Assembly (NCBI GenBank): GCA_025267735.1
Contig: CM046296.1
Coordinates: 27,182,464 to 27,246,463, forward strand
Length of the DNA stretch: 64,000 bases
Direction of reading: 5' to 3'
Source of the DNA: Mactra quadrangularis
Lineage: Eukaryota; Mollusca; Bivalvia; Venerida; Mactridae
In this document: piece by piece, positions 14,301 through 26,532 of the stretch
Layout of the letters: every line of letters starts with the position of its first letter
Numbering within the stretch: position 1 is the stretch's first letter
Program-made: the position numbers and the translations under genes
Notes under the pieces: generated by a model
The model's input: the letters and a program-made list of their open reading frames with translations, nothing else
What the model was told of the DNA's origin: nothing
Databases searched by the model: none

Positions 14301-14975
14301 AGAACACCAGAAACAAAGACAAATGAAAACATGGACAAGAAAGGTAACAAAACATGTATATCAGGAAACCAGGACCTATCAGACGATACTGGTGGGGTAT
14401 ATTTAGGCACGGAGGAATCAAGTGGTTTTTATTTAGGCAAGGATGAATCCGGTGGTGTTTATTTAGGCATGGAGAAAACACGAAGTAATTATTCAGACGG
14501 AGAGAAAGGTTGTGTTGATTTAGGCGGGGATGACTTAGGTGGTGTTTATATGGGAACTGAAGAAACTGGTGGTGTTTATTTAGGCGGGGATGATTCGGGT
14601 GGAGTTTACGCTGGAACAGAAGAAGCTGGCGGATGTGATTTAGGCGGGGATGACTTAGGTGGTGTTTATATGGGCACAGAAGAAGCTGGTGGTGTCGATT
14701 TTGACGAGGATGAAGCGGGAGGTGTTTATTTAGGTACTAAGAAAACAGGTAGCGTCGTTAATTTTGGGAGTCAAGAACCGGGTTGCAAAACTGGTGTCAT
14801 AGTAACAATCACACCTCCACAAATATCAAAAGACGTTCAAGACGCTGCTCGAGGAATAACCAAAATAAACAAGCATACATCATCAAGTAAAAGCATGGAC
14901 AAAACACGTAACATGTCAGTAACAGTTGATTTGCATAATACAGCTGAACATGGACTTACAAGAATTTCAGACTAA
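11309..14975 (+). CDS. GPR157: GPR157-like orphan G protein-coupled receptor with repeat-rich tail
   Basis: Predicted CDS join(11309..11759, 12287..12486, 12795..12986, 13719..14975), 2100 bases, 699 aa. All introns are GT-AG and the frame is continuous. The N-terminus is short with several N-glycosylation sites (NNT, NIT, NES). Seven membrane segments lie at about residues 23-48, 57-80, 96-122, 139-160, 182-212, 239-262 and 282-302. Motifs match the GPR157 / cAMP-receptor-like class: FYLAFSDALLAFGN in TM2, SWCWID in the second extracellular loop, FATGKFFEI in TM5, LTFVPLVFI and RIWGTLRF in TM6, GIGDSAQGFANFVIYC in TM7. Human GPR157 is about 335 aa. This protein has the same core plus a tail of roughly 390 residues, Ser/Thr/Asn/Asp-rich, with twelve decapeptide repeats at about residues 506-629. 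GPR157 is an orphan receptor linked to Gq signalling at cilia of neural progenitors; that role is not shown here. The core assignment is firm. The start codon is the only early ATG in frame. Confidence 0.85.
14386..14765 (+). repeat. 30-bp coding minisatellite (decapeptide repeats in the receptor tail)
   Basis: About twelve in-frame degenerate copies of a ten-residue unit, consensus GGVYLGTEEA, with variants such as GGVYMGTEET, GGVYLGGDDS and GGCDLGGDDL. Most copies keep a tyrosine in Y-L/M-G followed by acidic residues. The divergence between copies and the preserved frame suggest the repeat is translated and tolerated rather than newly expanded. Confidence 0.85.
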
Positions 14976-15120
14976 GGCTAGATGACAAGACGTACAAATT
15001 ATCTAGTTATTTGTAACAATTTTTCATTATACGTTGTAATGTTATTTTTTTGGACAACTTTGTTGACTTTCTAAATATTGACAACTTTTGGAAACGGAAG
15101 TGTCTTGAATGCCGACAGGC

Positions 15121-15126
15121 AATAAA
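15121..15126 (+). promoter_or_regulatory. Candidate poly(A) signal of the GPR157-like gene
   Basis: AATAAA lies 146 bases after the stop codon. It is the first canonical signal downstream, which gives a short 3' UTR. Confidence 0.55.
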
Positions 15127-15469
15127 CATGATTATTATTAGACGATTTAATGCAAAATAATATAGATAGAGTTAACTGACAATGATACATATATAGATGA
15201 CAGACACTCGCATTCTATTACAGATTATCTGTAATTACATGTCCCTGTAATCTGTCTAAATTGAGAGATGTAACGTTATACAATCTACCTAACAGGTAAT
15301 TGTGGTGGGAAACGTACAAATGACAAATTGTCCATTTCGGTACATGTCACAGTCATACAGTGTCTAATGGTACGTTATATGGAATTCGTTATTTTTGGAT
15401 AACTACACGTAGTATCGTGGTATAGTAAGTTAGTGATTGAACATGTTCCGAAATGATTATAATATTTGT

Positions 15470-15900
15470 TGTTTAAAACTAGTTACTTTATCAATTGCTT
15501 ATGCTGGGTTGTTTTCGAAAGCGTATTCCTTCAATGGTTTGCTATTCTACACCATATACAATTTATTATTGCCTGAGATACAGCACTCAGACGAAATAAA
15601 TCAATGTGATATATGAAATGACACTAATTGCGAAGTGGCATGGTTTAATCCATGTACTCAACCATTGGTTTGTTTATCAATTTGTCCTAATTTAGATCAC
15701 TGTATCACTGTCGGTATTATAGAAGTCTCGTTGTCTGAGGTTATTAAACGTGTCAGAAACATCTCTGTTTCCGTTCGTTCACTGTGAAATCATGATTGAC
15801 TTTTCTTTACTATTTAACTAGTTAAAACGCAACGATTCACACTTGATTTCAGCAACATATAAAATCACATTTTAAAGACCTGTTTCAGAAAGAGAAAGCT
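15470..15900 (+). repeat. Direct duplication, copy 1
   Basis: This segment aligns in the same orientation with about 25640-26050. The best-kept block is 15583-15690 against 25785-25890 (shared ATGACACTAATTGC, CATGTACTCAAC and TTTATCAATTT). It lies just 3' of the receptor gene. No coding content is recognised. Confidence 0.6.
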
Positions 15901-18900
15901 GACATTCTTAAAACTAAATTAATGTTTGTTATCAGTAAATGGTGGTTTCCTTTAGTTATTGAATTATTGTCTTGCTTTTGTCGAATACCGATAATCAAGT
16001 GCACTTGCTTACTCTTGTGACGTTGATGTTTTGTTTCTCGAATTATTCGTGTGTCTGTATCAATCTCAATATATACGAATGTGTGTTGGTTTTAGAATTG
16101 AAATGTGACTTTGAATTTTTCGCAAGAACCTCTTAATCGTAATTATATAACAGCTTTTAAGCAAACATTGAAAGTCAGTGCAACTTTACTTTACTTACCC
16201 ATATCTAATCGGATTAGAAAGTAGCCAAAATGACTGATACAGTACAACCAATGTCAAGTTCGTGTATAGCGTCATTGATTGTTTAATTTAATATCGGAAA
16301 TTAGAATAAATGCAACAGATAAGAACGTTTCAGACACTTCACAGATGGTAGTAAACCTGAATGTTTTTGAAAAGAAAATCATTTTCTGAAAGGCTTTCAT
16401 TATTCATACAAACATTTATGGACTCAAATGTTGAGATTGTTCACTAGTATTGCAGGAGTCCGCCAAAAAAAACTTGAACATTAACAAGCCCTTATTTTAG
16501 TATCATTTTCTGCCTATATTTACTCCATCACTATAAAGTTGGATTGTTGTTGATTATTAAGTTCCAAAAGTTTTTTCGTGATAAGGGATACATATAGATA
16601 GTCATATTGCTGATTCTTAGTGTCGTCATTTAAGGTTAGAAGCGATTAATTTTTTCTTTATAATTCACAACGCTACTGCAAGTCAAACAGTATTGAAACA
16701 CAAGGTACTTCCTATGGCGACTAAAATCTTGGTTAAGTAGTCATAGAGCTATTTTTGAAGGTCATTTCCTCGTGAAACACTTACATACTGAAAGTGGTTG
16801 TTTTAAATATAAAGTTCTAACCAGAACAATTATGAGCCGTCTAGTGTTTTCATGTGGGCTAAGTATTAACTAGACTGAAAATCTGACAGATGTGTCTATT
16901 CTAAATGTCATAGGACTAAGATTGAATGATGAATAATTTACGGATGTTAAATTTGAATTACAGAAAAATCTGCTCAGACTGTATATGAAAAACGACTTGT
17001 ACTTGGTGCTTTTTGTATGTTTAAAGCAAATACGGCGTGTATATTTAACTTTAATAGTTAACGGTTTTCGCCTGGTAACGATCGAATATAGATGATAATA
17101 TAATTAAGTATTATTATATGTAATAGTATTATTATTATGATTATGACATTTTTAAACTTTAACAATATTTTCCTTGTTATATCTGGTCAGCTGTGTGCAC
17201 ACAATTATTTATCGACACTGGTATAGCTCATTCAAAAGTGTCATTTTATGGAACTTAAATCCAGTTAGATATGGTTAATGTATATTTTACCAAATATTAT
17301 TAATATGAGGAGTAATTAATTTAATACTTTTTAAAATTCTTATGAAAACTTATACGTGCTATACGTGCTACATGTTTGTATATAGAATATGATGTTGTTC
17401 TATTTAAAGGAATTGTAAGTCACAGATGTGACTTGTCTGGTAATGTATCGTGTTTACGTAGTTTGTGTAGTGTCCTTAAATAATTAATTATTCTTTAAAA
17501 CGGAATGAATAAGGCGAGTTTATTTTTAAAAAGTTATTTAAAGATGTAATATTTTTTTAACTAGACAAATAAATATTTCTGCTTCAGAAGTATCTCAACT
17601 GTTGATTAAGTTAAATTTAGTTTGGAATTATTTTTAATCATTGTTTTTCCCCTCTAATTCCAGACAAAACAGTGAAGTATAAGTCCAACTTATTTGCCAT
17701 ATCGCTTGTGCTAGGTAACCAAGCGAGTCATTTTTCTATTACTCTCTGTTTAAAATGATCTTTAATTCGAAAAAACATTTTCCGGCATTTTAGTTTTGAC
17801 ATCTGTTGATAATTCAAGTTTCATTGTTGTCACATTACATTTAGAATCGACACATAGATCAGCATTTTATGTCTAGTTTGTATTTTTGCCAAGTGAAACT
17901 ACTAGACTGTATAAATTGCCTCTGATGATAAAGTTTAAAACAAGCGAATTATTTTTAGTCTCTTAGCAACACCTAAAAAGTTTCATGTCAACTTAACTTA
18001 ATGCTTTTAGTATTCGTAACCGATTTTGACAGATGAGCTGGTAAAAATATCTATCGATCAATGACAAAATCGACTCATTTCGAGAACAATCGCTCTTTCC
18101 TTTTGAAGATTGGCACCTAAGATGTTTTGTTCTAGAAGCGTTTGTTGAAATTCACCTCCGTTGACTGTCTAATGGTCGATATTATGATCAATTTCCAGCT
18201 TCCTAAAATGTAACGCACCAAATAGTCGTGAACGATAAATTCTGAATATAATTTGATCGCTAAACGTTGATAGAATTTAAGAGCTTTTCAAACAAAATAC
18301 GCAATACGTTCAGATATAAATAGCTTTCCATGGGGTAAAAAACTTTGATTTTTTTTTCAAACGAGGAGCATAAAACTTTAAAATCGGTTTGAATTAAACG
18401 ATACTTATTCAAGAAATTTTTCCAAATGCATCAGTTAGTTTTTCCAAATATAGCCAATAATTAAGACCTTAGCAACATTCTAAAGCCACTCTTCAATTAT
18501 TTGTATCTGCTTTATCATAAACAAATATCCTTGACCGAGTTTATCTTTACGTAACATGTGTGGAACAATTATCTAAGATTAGAAGATAAAAATGCTCTGT
18601 AATACCAACTGATGACATACTTAGAAACTTTGTTCAGCAAACAAATTAGAATGTGTTGTTCAAATACAAGAGCAGTGTGTTTTTTGTTATCACAGGGACT
18701 TGCAATCCAAGCAGAGACTATTTATCATTTTCTATATTCGCTGAATTTAGAAGGTTTGAATTATACGTTAAAAGGCAAGATTTTATCAAAAAGAAACATA
18801 ACATATTCGCGTTCTTTGGCTTTGTTTATTCCTTTATTTGTATGTGCATCACTTTAAGTTAGAACAATCACTTAATTAAAACTAACCATATTAATGAAGC

Positions 18901-19319
18901 TTTCTAATTCATTACTTTTTTGTGTAACCATTTTTCGATAATTCAACGTAAAACTTATTAAATAGTGAAAAACAGAGTGGGCATAAAGTTTACAATCGTG
19001 TCCCATTTGTTTGTTTGTATTAAACGGGCTAGTAAATGTTTAATTTATGCTCCACATATCTCTATGGCGATGTACTTTTATGTGTCCAGATGTCACTATG
19101 TAGGTCACGGTTCTATCTCTGTAGTGGTTCCTGATTTATCTTTTTTCTGTTGTCGTGTTGTTATAATTCCTAAACGATGCTAACAGTTGAAAATAATCTG
19201 ATCAGTTATTAACCTTTTATATCAATTCAAACAACATTTAGTATTTTCTGAGTTCCTATGGTGATTACTCTGTTACAAAACAATTGGTATTATCTATTAT
19301 TTTGATCCGATCTCAGTGA
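15901..19319. other. Gene-free AT-rich stretch
   Basis: No gene, RNA or bounded repeat was recognised. The short open frames around 18600-19180 have no support. Confidence 0.4.
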
Positions 19320-19740
19320 TGCTGTTTATCTCAATGCCATCGTGTCGGATATTAAAAACAATTAAGTAAAAGACGTGAGTCATATCTTCCAATAAATTTG
19401 TCTGGAAATGAGTTAACTGGCATTGACCGATTAAATTTCGTGCATCAAACAATTATGATCAAAAACATGCACATTATGTAGAAAGGTGTTTTTAGATACA
19501 ATTGTTGGTAAATGATTTGTCAATGACTTTAATTGTCTAGTACATACTTTGAAGGATTTCTGTTGTTAAGATTGATTAACTCTATCAAAAACAATACTTC
19601 TTGGATCCATGTGTTATGTGTTTGTGTGTCTTTTGATATTATAAAGATTAATTACTATTAGATATCAACAACATTTATCAATTTATTGGTGTTGTGTAAT
19701 AGATGGCACACTTCTTAATTAAATTAGCTTTGCTAAAGAG
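19320..19740 (+). repeat. Tandem duplication, copy 1
   Basis: This aligns in the same orientation with 20565-20990, about 1.25 kb apart, at roughly 80% identity by eye. Shared blocks include CATCAAACAATTATGATCAAA, TTTAATTGTCTAGTACATAC and TTCTTGGATC. Confidence 0.7.
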
Positions 19741-19822
19741 CATATTATGTAAATGATATAAAACGTTTAACTAAACCAAAGTCGATTTTTATGCAAGAGT
19801 CCGAATTTTAAAACACAATTCG

Positions 19823-20424
19823 TTAATGCCTGTTTCACATCAGCCGCGCGATTTTTTTGTCGTACGATTTTTACTGCGAACGAAATCGCAGACGAATTGC
19901 AGCCGCCGCAGATACATCAAACTTTCCGTGCAATCGTCGTACGGCGGTCGTACGACGCTCTCACGAGCCGTAGGTTGTTTGTCGCACGTGTTTACGCACG
20001 ACTGCCGTGCGATAATCGCAAGGCTGTCGTACAAACAATAACGACTGTCGTGAGACTGTCGTGAGATTTCGAAAAGTTTCGTACGTCATCCGTACGTCAA
20101 TTGCACGGCAAACGCAAGCTTGTACGAGAGTCGTACGATATTCATGCGAACGCCTAATTCTTTAACTGACGTGCGACTGTCTCAAGAATGACGTACGGTT
20201 GTCTTATGGCAGTCGCACGACTGTCTTGTGGGCTCCAAAAATCTAATAATCGCAACGAGATCGCAAGAAAAATAAGCATGTTGAAAATTTGACTTGCAAC
20301 GTCTACGACGATGCGATCACCTGAAAAAACGCACGACTGTCTTGCGGCGTTCGTACGAAGTTCTGCGATTTTTCAGAAAATGTTGTCGTACGGCTGCCGC
20401 AAGCGTGATATGAAATAGGCTTAA
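19823..20424. mobile_element. CpG-rich TTAA-flanked non-autonomous element
   Basis: TTAA occurs at both ends (19823-19826 and 20421-20424). Just inside are imperfect terminal inverted repeats: GCCTGTTTCACATCA on the left and TGATATGAAATAGGC on the right. The ~594-base interior is unusually rich in CG, made of variants of GTCGTACGAC, CGTACG and GACTGTCGTG in both orientations, in an AT-rich background. TTAA target duplication is the hallmark of piggyBac-type transposition, so I call it piggyBac-like. No transposase frame is present; the small open frame inside is a by-product of the repeats. Confidence 0.6.
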
Positions 20425-20564
20425 GGCGTACCTAATTCATTTATGCTAGTGTGCCAACTATGAAATGTTAAAGCTATAGATTCCTGGATGACGTTTGTGT
20501 AAATGTAGTATGCGTCGACTGATTGGTAATTCAAATGGAAAATATATGGAACTTTTTAATGTGT

Positions 20565-20990
20565 TGATCACTTATTGTGTTACTATTAACCCATATATAT
20601 CAATGTCCTTGTATCGGATATTAATAACAAGCAGGTAATAGACGTGTGTTATAGCTTCCACTAAGTTTGTTTAGGCATTAACCGATTAAATCTCGTGCAT
20701 CAAACAATTATGATCAAAGACAGATACATTAGGTAGAAAGGTGATTTTTAGACATAATAGTTGCCATTGGCTTTAATTGTCTAGTACATACTTTGAAGGG
20801 TTTCTGTTGTTTAGATTAATTAACTTTATCAAGGACAATGTTTCTTGGATCTATGTGATAAACTATGGTTTTTATTTGGTATAATGGTCGGTTTTACTTG
20901 AAATTGAAACATAAATTACTGTAATTTGTAAACTATCAACAAATGTTGGTGTTTTGTAAAGAATGGCTCAAGGTTATGGAAAATTAGTTT
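20565..20990 (+). repeat. Tandem duplication, copy 2
   Basis: Second copy of 19320-19740. The CpG-rich TTAA element lies between the copies and appears only once, so it inserted after the duplication or in sequence between the duplicated parts. Confidence 0.7.
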
Positions 20991-23900
20991 TCTTGCAAAA
21001 ACAGTCTTCAAGATTCTACTTTCTCATTTAAGATGGTTTGCTCTAACATCAATTATTTCACACAGCTCTAAACTAAACGTCAGTACGTCTTCAAATAATA
21101 TAAATCGAAAATATCCTAATACACCGACATGAAGGCGAACAGTTTCAGTTTTGAATGCGGAAACCTTTACGTTTAACATTAGAATATTTTATTATCAAAA
21201 TTAATTAAATTGCATGTTAACTTTCATGCTAACTTGCATTTTTATTTCTGACGTAAGCTATGTAAATAAAACATTCAAGTCAACATCTAATTTAGTTTGT
21301 TGATTAAGTTTTCTGTGATCAGAAACATGGTGTTCCTGGTGTCTTGTTTTAATGAATTGCCGACAGATGATCACTCAGCAGTTTCCCAAGAAACACTGGG
21401 AGATTCTTTGAAATGCGATGCGGCTAATAATAATGGTTTCATGAACTAGTTATTCTGAAATATTACAATTTGAAGCCTGATAAAACGCCTTGATAATATT
21501 GATGTTCATAAAATGCTCTACATTTCATCTTTAATTTTCTTAATTTAGGCTTTAGGTATGCAATATGTTTTCTTTAATACTTTAATAAATATAGAACTTT
21601 AAAGTAGAAAAGCTGATACAAATTATCGTGTTTTTGTCAATTCTAGATTTAAGATATTTTCCGCGATAATATATGCATAATATAGGCATTCTAATAAACC
21701 AGTTTTTTTGTTTTCTTGCAAGAAAACTCTTCAAGACATAATTATCTCAGAAATTCAGCGCGCTTCAAAAGGCAAATGAAATATTGAGAAATCTTGATAA
21801 TGCATGTTTCAAGTAATGTTACTACTCGTATTACTAAATATTATTTACGTAACATAGTTAAACTCATATGTTGATAAATTAATCAATGGTGATTTTGGAA
21901 TTTACTTAGATAATATTTGTATGATTTTGTCATAAGTAAGTGTGAATCGGTTTGTTTTAAAAGCAGGGCTTGTCCAAGGACATTTAGTGGACACTATTAT
22001 ACCTTCAAGTTCTGATCATACTGAAAATAAGGATTAAGTAAGTGGGTATGTGTAATCGGAATCTGTCTCCTTAATCAAGTTCTGCACTTTTGAATATAAA
22101 TCACACAAAAAAAACGTAGTAAAGATAATGAGCATTTTCTTCGTTGGTAATGTTTTTGATGACGCCTCATTTAAGAATGAACTTCAGTAATACAAACTAT
22201 GTGTATGGCCACAGAAAATGTACAAATGTATTAGAAAATTGACATAGTACAAAGTATATCTAAAGCTTTCACCGTGTCTGCCTTTTAAGTTATGATTTTT
22301 TCCATTGTTTTTCCATTATTTGTTTCTTTATAAGTTTGCAACAGAATGGTGTTTTATGAATGTAATCCATGAAGAATGATAAAGATGATATAATGAATGA
22401 ATCAAATTATGTTTTATAATAATTATGGTTTTCAGATATTTTAATGATTGTTTACTGGCATTATTGAAATTATACCTTAACAGAGAATTATTTCTGTGTC
22501 GTTTTGAAGAGGAATAGACCGACAGTTATAATATTTGCGTAACATATTCAAGGAAAGAAAAGTTACACTATTAAGACCATCAAACTTGATGGTCTTAATA
22601 GCGGAATGATCTTTGTATAGGATCATTTTAACCGTATGAGTTTGCAATAATAAGTTGGGATTTATTGTAAAACTTGACTGTTTGTTGTACTCATCAAAAC
22701 AAGCATGGGTGGTCAATAATTGGTTGATGCCAATACTAGCAAGAGTTGATGTTCACAAACGTACTGAGAACAAAATGAGAACACCAAATCATTTAAAATG
22801 TAACTATGGACGAGTTCTGGATATACTTAGCATTTGTATATATTGTACATAATGAAAGCATTTCATATCATGATGCTTGGTTGCTTACGATAGCATCTAA
22901 TGAGGCTCAACAAAGTCACATTGGGTAAGCAGTCACGGGAATCATGTGCATTTGTTTATTCATGACGACAAGCACACCATGTCAAATTTTGTCATGCCTT
23001 CTCTAATCTTCCTTATAGAACCTTTACTTTTTTATTACAAATGACATATGAACTTAATTGTAAATGTACATGGCAATGTAAGTCAATTGTTCATGATACT
23101 TCCGGACTGCCATCGCGACCTTTGTAAATGTATCAGTAACGTTTTGAATACTGATAGCTATATGATCAGTTGAGAAGAAGCCACTGCACCAAATAAAGAT
23201 AGATTACCTGACACGAGGTCTTTGACCTCTTACAGTATATTGCTAGACCAGACAACAGTATTTTATCAACATTCTATTTCTCGATGGATGCAGAAAGTTA
23301 TACAAGATTACAGTTAGTAACAAAGATCTTTAATTGAACCGGACAAGTCAATATTCGCATCAAAAACTAATTTTGCTTCTAACTTCATTATTCATTGGTC
23401 ATTGTCATTTTGTTTTCAATAGATCTAGTACGTTTTTATCATCTTATTGTCCGCCTAGATCTTTTTAATGGCAATATCCGATGATTTGTCTAGCAGAGCT
23501 AATGTCAGCATTATTATTACATCGACACTACTTTCACAAGATTATTTTGATGCCTTAATATATCTGAGCCTCTCATATACCATCATTTGTACCATTATCT
23601 GGAATAGAAATATGACAGTTGTTTTGACAGACCAGAGTTATATAACATATTACCTAGTACACGAAGTACTCTATACTTGTCATCCGTGGCCAGTTTTCTA
23701 AAGATATCACTACATAGCGCTTTAAATTGTCCCTTGGTACACTTCTAACATCAACAGAAATAAATATGTGATATCAAATCGAGGGTACCAGGGTCTAAGC
23801 GCTAGCAATATGCATTGGAAACTGACCAATGGAGTGAATCAATGATAACAAGAATTTAGGTTGATAACGCGGTCAGTAAATAGTTTTAAAGTCGGGATAC

Positions 23901-25639
23901 TTTGCTTGAAACAAATAAAAGATTGGGAATAAAGCTCTTACGACGAACAAAACTAATCCATATTTGTTATGTGACTTCAGTCACAAATATATTAATGTAG
24001 TGAAAATTCGTAGTTTTCATAGAAGATGTTGAATAAGTGCATGTTAGAATGCAATGTAGAAAACACATTTCCGTTCTTAAAATCGATAACAAAATAATGT
24101 TGCTACTGGATTAAAAACTATGCAAAGCAGCAATAATGGTATAACTCCTAATTAAAAAAAACAATATATGTTATGTTAATGTATAAACTGTAGTCATCAC
24201 TTATCTCCTCGATATATGTTGATGTTTGAGTTTAAATTGATCTATTTATTGTCTCTCGTATTTTCTTGCCTTTGTCTACACAATTCAATATGTTTTCTGT
24301 TGTCAAACATTGTTCATTCGTTCAATCATTGTTACATTGTATTTGAGTTGCAAGCGAAAAAATACGAAATAATTGATCAGTTTTCGAATTGTATTTTTTC
24401 TTTACAAATACTTGAAACTACTTTATGTAATCACATTGTCCTCCAAAAGTCCTTGGTGAAATTCTATTTTTAGAAACAAATAATCATCTGAGACATGTCA
24501 TCAATAAGTTTTTCAACATATGACTTATAAAACTTTGTAACATGAATAAGCTTTACCTACGGTGAAATAAAATGCGACGTGCAAGATCAGTGGTTCTCAA
24601 AAGTCTATGTTTAGAAACTTTTGGAAAGCACTGTGATATTTATATCTAATTTATTTATGTTTCTAACATGATTTATTCGTCTGGTTTTCTTGTATGTTTA
24701 CTGTAATATCATTACTGTTATATATAAATAACTTTTATAACTGATTCATTTTGTAGAATTTCCCTTAGGCTTTATTTCCAGATTGAGAAATATAGGTTTC
24801 AAACATAGTAAAATATAGGAACATGAGTATTTACGACACATGTACGTCAAAAATGACATTATTGTATATTTACACATAGTACAGTAAAATTCCAAAATCA
24901 TCATGGTTCCTGGAAAATCATGCGGTTCTTTTTAAGATTTTTAAAGTCATAAATGTTTAATATGAGAATAAAAAATGTGCTTGTATGAAGAGCATTTCGA
25001 TATTAGTAGGTCCTAATAGAGGAACTGCATTGTATAGAGTTGCTGTGCGTGAATGAATTCCAGTTCACTGTTTCTTTTATGAGAGAATAAATAAGGCCAC
25101 GCCAAATTGGAGTTTCAACTCATGCTAAGTACCTATTCACAAAAATACACAAACCGAAATCGAAAACACATGTCAATTCTAGCTAGTATTCACACAAATA
25201 AGTATTTGGTTGTGCATGAATGTTTATAAATGACTTTAATATGAGATTATAGTGATTTCGTAAAAAAGTATAAATCTTACATACACATGTATATTTTCAT
25301 TAATAAAATACACAGAAACTAGGAACTATCAGTATTTCCTAAGAAAAGTCAGTTATCGAATCCCGGAACAACAGAATTATTTAAGAAAATTTCTTCATTT
25401 TTTTTTATTGAGAACTCTGAAACCTACGCGGACGCTTTAAAACAAAATTCCGGCATGACCTGGCCTAAATAACAAGCTGTCTAAACAGGATGCTAGAGCT
25501 TTAAGACGTGTGAACTTTGTTCATACTATTTGTTCTCATGATAATCTCATGTGCAGATCAACAGTCGGATTGTGTGCTACTGTACAGTATCTACTAGGCT
25601 TGTAATAGCGTGGTCACTTACAGCGTGACACAGGCTGAT
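20991..25639. other. Gene-free AT-rich stretch
   Basis: Apart from the perfect hairpin at 22568-22601 I see no gene, RNA gene or bounded element. The open frames at 22655, 23468 and 24216 have no recognisable domains. Confidence 0.4.
22568..22601. repeat. Perfect 16-bp inverted repeat with 2-base spacer
   Basis: CTATTAAGACCATCAA is followed by AC and then its exact reverse complement. It could form a tight hairpin. It is too short for an ordinary animal microRNA precursor, and it is not followed by a T-run terminator. Function unknown. Confidence 0.8.
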
Positions 25640-26050
25640 AAATTGCTGCAAATATTCTATTATATTTTACTTTAGTTGTTTAACTCTAATGACCTCTAAA
25701 AGTGTATGCTTAGTTTATTCTTAAAAAGTTCCCACAATAGTTTGCTTTTCTATTTTATGTATAATTACCTAGGGAAAACAGCGTACAGACGAAATAGATA
25801 AGTTTGATAATTATACAAAATGACACTAATTGCCAAGTTGCATGGTTAAATTCATGTACTCAACTATTGGATTATTTATCAATTTCATTTATATAATAAT
25901 AATGTCTGGTCGTCAACAGTAATTATACGTCTCAAAAACTTCGTTCTGTTATTCTAGAATCCTGATTGACTTATGAGTAATAATAATGGTAAATACTTAT
26001 AATATTTTTGTCTGATTTCAGCTTCATATACAGTGCTCTTCAAACGTTCT
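25640..26050 (+). repeat. Direct duplication, copy 2
   Basis: Second copy of 15470-15900, about 10.2 kb away in the same orientation. Identity is highest in the middle 100 bases and falls off on both sides. Confidence 0.6.
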
Positions 26051-26170
26051 TGGACAAAATATTGTTTATGGAGTAAACCGAGTTTACACTTTTCCAAATG
26101 AAATAAAAACAGTGATCAGAACAAATTCCAAAACTATCGTTAATTAGTTTTTCGTGATATGATTAAAACT
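26028..26170 (+). mobile_element. Tc1/mariner-like terminal fragment
   Basis: It begins TACAGTGCTCTTCAAACG followed by TTGGACA, a form common at the ends of Tc1/mariner elements, and includes GAACAAATTCCAAAAC. The same block recurs in the same orientation at 43660-43810. No transposase frame or clear opposite end was found, so this is a remnant at best. Confidence 0.35.
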
Positions 26171-26532
26171 CCGTCATATGAATGAACTTATATGATAATG
26201 CATCACAACAGTAGTGCAAATGTACGTGCGATATGCATTATGCATTGTCAGTTTTTTTTCTCAAAATTGAATTGGTCCTAGAATTTTTGGATGGTTTTTT
26301 AAGGTAATTTTGGTCATAGCTGCACTATGTCATATTTTAACATTTATTTGTTGAGCCATATCGCGACGGTAGGTTGTCCTAATCGCCATCCTTTAAAAGA
26401 TCTTATTGATAAATCATTAAAAATAGATCTCTAGCACTGAGCACATACCATCGCCAATGACTGACATCTACACTACTTGATACAGAGGTAGGTAGAAGAA
26501 AATACCCGCATGACTGAAAACGCGACGTAAAA

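Noticed and set aside
19826..20041. A 71-codon arginine-rich open frame
   Set aside because: It lies in the CpG-rich palindromic repeat of the TTAA-flanked element; both strands are open because of base composition.
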